Positions 59,401 to 64,000 of a DNA stretch of 64,000 nucleotides are shown here, in pieces (the stretch's first letter is position 1; each line of letters starts with the position of its first letter). The position numbers and the translations under genes were made by a program. This stretch comes from Terebella lapidaria (lineage: Eukaryota > Annelida > Polychaeta > Terebellida > Terebellidae), in the NCBI GenBank assembly GCA_949152475.1, contig OX424562.1, positions 25,916,209 to 25,980,208 on the forward strand. The letters run 5' to 3'. The notes under the pieces were generated by a model that saw nothing but the letters and a program-made list of their open reading frames with translations, did not search any database and was not told the DNA's origin.

Positions 59401-61867
59401 TATTTTATAACCGTAAATGTTTAATGTTGCAGGTGGAGTCATTCATATATATGTATTCCAAATTGAGTGTCTATAGGTTATGGGGATTACTTTGGGGGAA
59501 CAATTAGAAAACTATGTTATTTGTCTACCATCTTTTTGTACTAAATTGAATAATGAATTAAAAAATAAAATGTACCCAATATTTATGTCCAATCGATCAC
59601 GGTTCCACACTAGATAACCTTGAATTGCACTGAGGCCAGGTTTCATCGTCCATTCTCTATGAAAAGGCGAATTTCACTTCATATTTGATGAGTGTGAGTG
59701 GTACACGGAAACCTGGATGTTGTATTTTCAAAGTTCGCTATTGGAAGGACTCGTCCTTGACGGGGTAACATTCAATTGCTGGCAGGCCCTCGGAACAGAA
59801 TTGTTGGCAGGGACTCGAATCCGGTATGGGTTCCATAGCAGTGTAACCAGTCTATATTGAGGGGTGTCATATGTATTATTCACCATAAAAGGCTGGGGTA
59901 TATACATTAAACATGAGGCTCGTACGATAGGTATCGTACAGAGTTTAACCATTGTGTGACTGTGTGAATATGTCATCTGATTTATTTAAAGCATTGCATG
60001 TCTAACCAGCAGGTGACCCAGTGCGGTCCTTATAACACAACCCAGTAGTTCCAAAAAGCCCCCAGAATAATTTAATTATGATTGCAATTCGTATGTACAA
60101 TGTAGTTTGGTTAATTAGACAGAAACCAAAGCGTAACCTTGTGTTGAACTTTCGTGTTGTTGTTTGCGGATAATTGTCTAATCACTAGAAAGCTCGAAAT
60201 TTTTTGAAATAATGATGTTTTTACTTCACACAAAGACATAAAGATGTGGAAAATATAATTGTTCTTTCAGATATCTAAATATATCAAATTCCGCTTCATT
60301 TTTATTTCCAACTCTTCCGGATTATCGAATGCCGATTAATGATCTAATGGGAATGGATATATGAAAGTCACATTTTATTCACAAGTAACTATGTAGTTTT
60401 TCTATGTTTCAGATAATTCCCCTTTTTCGTCCGTTCATTTATGGGTCCAGACGAACGCAGTAATCTGGTTAATTCAACAGATGAGGTCCTATTATTAATT
60501 CATTTCCCGACCTGCTGGGCACTCTGTCAGTGAAATGAACACAGTGAATTGAAATCGATGCAATGGCTCCAGACACAACACATCTACAGCTATATATTTT
60601 GAAACATCGAAACTTTCTTTGCTTGTAGTAGTGAAATCAACGGACCATAGTGAGTATAATGCGAGTAAGAAATCATGATCCAATTTCAGGCCGGATATGA
60701 CCCAGGAAAAACCCTTCCCCCATCATCTCAACATTTTAATTGATAACATTCAAAATCGTGTTCCGTATGCTTCTTGGCTTCGAAAAAAAGTTGGTGGTGT
60801 TTAGTGGGAGGGGAGGGCGTGCTCGTGGGTCATATCGGCCCACGGCCTGTTTGCATATGAAATAGGCTGCTGGAAGAGATGTTACGACCTCAAACCACCT
60901 TTAAATTCTTGTTCTTCTGAACTACAGAATATTTGCATAATGAGAAAATTCATAATTATATTCCATAACAGAATGTACGAGAAAAAACTTATATGGCTAA
61001 TAAGTATGACTAAAAATATCCTCCCGAATACAGTTTCTGCGCAGTTGCAGCAATGCTCCTACCAAGCTTAAGTCTGACTGGGACTTCTAATTGTCGTTGT
61101 GTTCATATAAAGCCATGAGCTGCAAAATAATTGATTATTATTACTCAAGTCGAGATCCGAGCTCCACAATGGATGTTGTGCAAAGTGTGATTTAATTAAT
61201 CAGATAAACTTTCACCTTTACGCAATTCCTTATAAAAAGCAATTGCTGTATGTTTGTCGATACGCTCATCAAGGAGTATAGAAAGTGAAATAGGCACCAA
61301 CCATGGGAAAATGTTTATTTCATGTAACTACTATTGAAATATCCTAAACGTTCATACCCTTGAAAGTCATTTACGAACTCTATGTTTTGCCACGTGCACA
61401 GGTTCAGTGGCAGGTTCACTATTGGAGATGCATATTTATAGTGAATACATGACATGTGTATCTACAATATTGGTCACTGTATATTCCATGATATATCTAT
61501 GTCCAGAGTCCAGACAGACATCTCAGTTGCAGCAGTCGAATCAAAATTGATCAATGTATAATAACCCCTGGCGGCATGAAACATAGACTCTAATGTAATT
61601 CATGCAATTATTCGTGAAATATGTTGTGATGCAGTAATGCTGACAGATTTGGGTTTCCTTCCTTAGTCTTTTATAATTGCGTTATTAGTCATGATCAGTA
61701 AGAAGGATGTGGGGGAAAAACTATGTCCAATCCACATCGTTTTTATCTGTTGAAAATATCATAAAGATGAGTATAAAGTTTATCAAGTTCAAATCCAGTG
61801 GATGAGCTAACTCGTTTAGTTAATGTTGCAAGGGTAAATATGTTCTTCTTTTTGCAATGCTAGAGGA
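59401..61867. other. no gene seen
   Basis: A B-box-like GGATTCGAGTCCC on the minus strand at 59809-59821 may mark a decayed tRNA-derived SINE; I could not define its ends or an A box. GGCCGGATATGACCCA near 60692 is mirrored at about 60830-60845. No coding frame recognised. Confidence 0.4.
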
Positions 61868-62372
61868 TCATTCCTCAATAGCGATGGTGATTTCTGGGGC
61901 CAAGTGAAAGAGGTTCACTAATTCAACCAGGTCATATTTGTTGAGTACGGCAGCTATATGAAATTGTCTGCACGGTAATACAATAACCATATAATGACAG
62001 TGGAACCAATCTAAAGTTGTTAGAAACATATATTCTGTCACATACAATTCCGCTGCAATGATTCCAAACATTGAGGGCGTTCACACGACCTACATACAAT
62101 CAGGAGTATAATAAGGTTTGTTAATACAAACGAGATTTCCTCTGTGGTTATCAGGATATTCGGTGGAATAGAATAATTAGTGTCCTGTAGGTTGGCAAAA
62201 TATGAAAGTTGTCATACATGGACGATTTGTCCGAATGACAAATGAGACACGCCAGAAAACTAATCTCCATAATGAAGTTGACCACATTCTCATCACTTTT
62301 CATTATCTCTGAAACCCATCTGAACTCAAGGTCCGACAGCAGTTCGTAAGCCGCAGATGTCCAGGTCTTCAA
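61868..62372 (-). other. two weak minus-strand open frames, possible exons
   Basis: 62372-62151 and 62071-61868 are open on the same strand with coding-like amino-acid composition (AAYELLSDLEFRWVSEIM; AAVLNKYDLVELVNLFHLAP). An acceptor-like CCGTGCAG precedes the second segment near 61965. I recognise no domain with confidence and have no start or other exons. Confidence 0.2.
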
Positions 62373-63884
62373 ACAGTTTCATTTGATTAGGATAGATATA
62401 TTGGTTCAGCTGCGGTTACTTATATTCAGGTGTATGTCTTGGTTTTGTGCAAACATCAGTGAGATAAACAATTATCATCATGCTGGTGATGGAAAATACA
62501 TTCTCTGCTCTACTAAAACACGTCTGAAACACTCTATACGTCAATAACCCATGTGGAAAATTACAGGAACTTCTGAAGATTTATTATTCCCAATAGCACG
62601 CCATCTGATATATCAACTGGTGACGTCTCCCACAAGCATGTGTCCATTTTGAGGCAATTTTAACAGTTCTCACTTTCACAAAAGTATGTGTGAAATTTAG
62701 ATTTACTTCCTGACAGTCAAATATAGAACGTAACTTCACAATGGGAGTCAAAATTACATGCAAACGGCACGCCTAGACTAAGAACTGCTCAAACAAGATC
62801 GGTAATCAAACAATACTTCATTTTCACCATATACGCCAGTGTCTTTTTTATCCTTGACATCACACAGTTCCTCGATCGGCTTCACGTCATACGTTTTCAG
62901 TTTCAGAATCTAACAGCTCACTTTACATTAGAATATGTTTCAGTGTAACCAGTGGTTTCCAATTGTAAATGTTTTCATTACTGTTTAACTTACACAACAA
63001 GATTTGACGTGATAAAAATTACATCTAAGTGGAACACTTGCGGAGCAAACTCGGTCTCAACGGAGATAATAGTATGTTTCATTATACTTCATATATATCC
63101 CAATCATTGTCACTGATTGAATAGGGCAAATGTCATGGAAGGTTAATTGACAACAGACCAAATTCCTTTGAAATACGTCAGTCGTCTAGCCAGGACGTGA
63201 CATGAGGTTCTATTGTTCTTTGCAGTAGATTATTTTTCAGAATCTACTGGAAGACGGTTCCCACTAGAATGTTGCAGTACATTATTCTACTGCAATATAA
63301 TCTACTGCGTGTAAACACAACAACCGCCAGTGTACAAACTGCATCTGCTCAAACGAGACGCGTTTGTTTGCGTACTAGCGAGTCGTTTTCATCATTGCCG
63401 AAACCTAATTCGTTTGGTGCTGTGGAATCTTGGTCGAGGCCAATATAATGTAGATGAGAAGGTGAACAATAAATGTGGTGTTACTGTTGAGTCCCAATTC
63501 TAAATTCACCAAGACACTGAAAAGTGGTAGCACAAGCAGTGGGCATGGTCGTGAATCTAAAACCTTATTTGTATTCATGATTCATTCATAATCCGGTATT
63601 GATATTCATCATTATCATGCACACCATTCATTAGATGCAGATATCAGTTAGCAAAATTTGGTAAATATGTGTTGTATATCGTTGAAAATTACGAGAACAG
63701 CAAGTGGAAATGTACTTCTATTCTCATGATATAATAATGGTGACAAAGTTTATCACAAATTCAGACAGTGTCGCCCTCTGTTTCCTAACACTGTTGAAGT
63801 GTGATATAGTTGTACACGCAGATTACTACTCGCAGGTGCATATGCAGGCGGAGATTTAGGTTGAGTTGAGGGGGAACCGATAAC
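62373..63884. other. no gene seen
   Basis: AT-rich intergenic sequence with no supported frame or repeat. Confidence 0.45.
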
Positions 63885-63990
63885 TAAGTCGGATAATCGG
63901 TTCAGTGTCGCGTCTCTGGAAAATAATAGACTCGCCTTCGGCTCGTCGATTATTTTCCAGATTCGCTCCACTTCACCGATTATCCTATAC
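63885..63990. repeat. terminal hairpin with CGCCTTCGGCTCG loop
   Basis: CTGGAAAATAATAGACTCG mirrored by CGATTATTTTCCAG (63916-63960) around CCTTCGG, with outer arms GGATAATCGG and CCGATTATCC. Similar design to the hairpin at 43165-43305, so probably the end or the whole of a foldback MITE; the window edge prevents a full view. Confidence 0.75.
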
Positions 63991-64000
63991 ATAATCTCGA

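Noticed and set aside
59800-59830. tRNA gene or SINE on the minus strand
   Set aside because: A B-box-like GGATTCGAGTCCC is present, but no A box, cloverleaf or defined ends could be found.

Overview
This window looks like repeat-dense, AT-rich nuclear DNA of an invertebrate animal. Reasons: long non-coding stretches, spliceosomal-type splice sites, remnants of eukaryotic transposons (PIF/Harbinger, LINE, solo LTRs, many inverted-repeat elements), and a peptide-type rhodopsin-family GPCR. The GPCR resembles the FMRFamide-receptor group, which is expanded in lophotrochozoans (molluscs, annelids, brachiopods). That placement is an inference; a lancelet or another bilaterian cannot be excluded. 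There are no operons, ribosome binding sites, CRISPR arrays or recognisable tRNA/rRNA genes.

Only one gene appears complete: a 435-codon, seven-transmembrane receptor in a single coding exon on the minus strand (45235-46542), with a 3' splice site in its 5' UTR. It sits in a tandem segmental duplication. Two broken copies flank it: 43463-43940 has an internal deletion and a frameshift, and 57197-58205 is truncated and split by an inserted element. The flanks are duplicated too: 27430-31660 matches 46940-49960 and partly 58540-59400, and 34600-42720 matches 50040-57190. A 26-bp satellite lies at the same place in both large units, about 4.7 kb (roughly 180 copies, with higher-order repeats) at 34790-39517 and only about 21 copies at 51258-51806.

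The left 27 kb is a nest of transposons. Main items: long-TIR foldback elements (2170-2737; 12879-14018 with a second nested inside at 13124-13685); a foldback element whose arms are arrays of a 21-bp palindrome-bearing unit (6250-7306); a solo LTR with a target-site duplication (7318-8070); TTAA-flanked MITEs (8192-8712, 18357-18898, 18903-19421); a PIF/Harbinger remnant with a MADF-domain exon (9768-9939) facing a truncated transposase (10858-11415); a 762-bp element starting CACTGTG with a 5-bp target duplication and strongly iterated CTAACGA cores (11450-12211); a frameshifted two-domain PC4-like gene (14261-14789); and a 5'-truncated LINE bounded by 35-bp direct repeats (14979-17004).

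The right part (27-59 kb) is the receptor duplication, decorated by two more solo LTRs whose empty sites are preserved in the paralogous unit, blocks of 121-, 131- and 168-bp tandem repeats, a LINE endonuclease fragment, and a long-TIR element that is 684 bp in one unit and 2.65 kb with inverted centre in the other. From 59.4 kb to the end I see little except weak open frames and a terminal hairpin. The transposon pieces have no shared function with the receptor, but they document how the receptor copies were broken.
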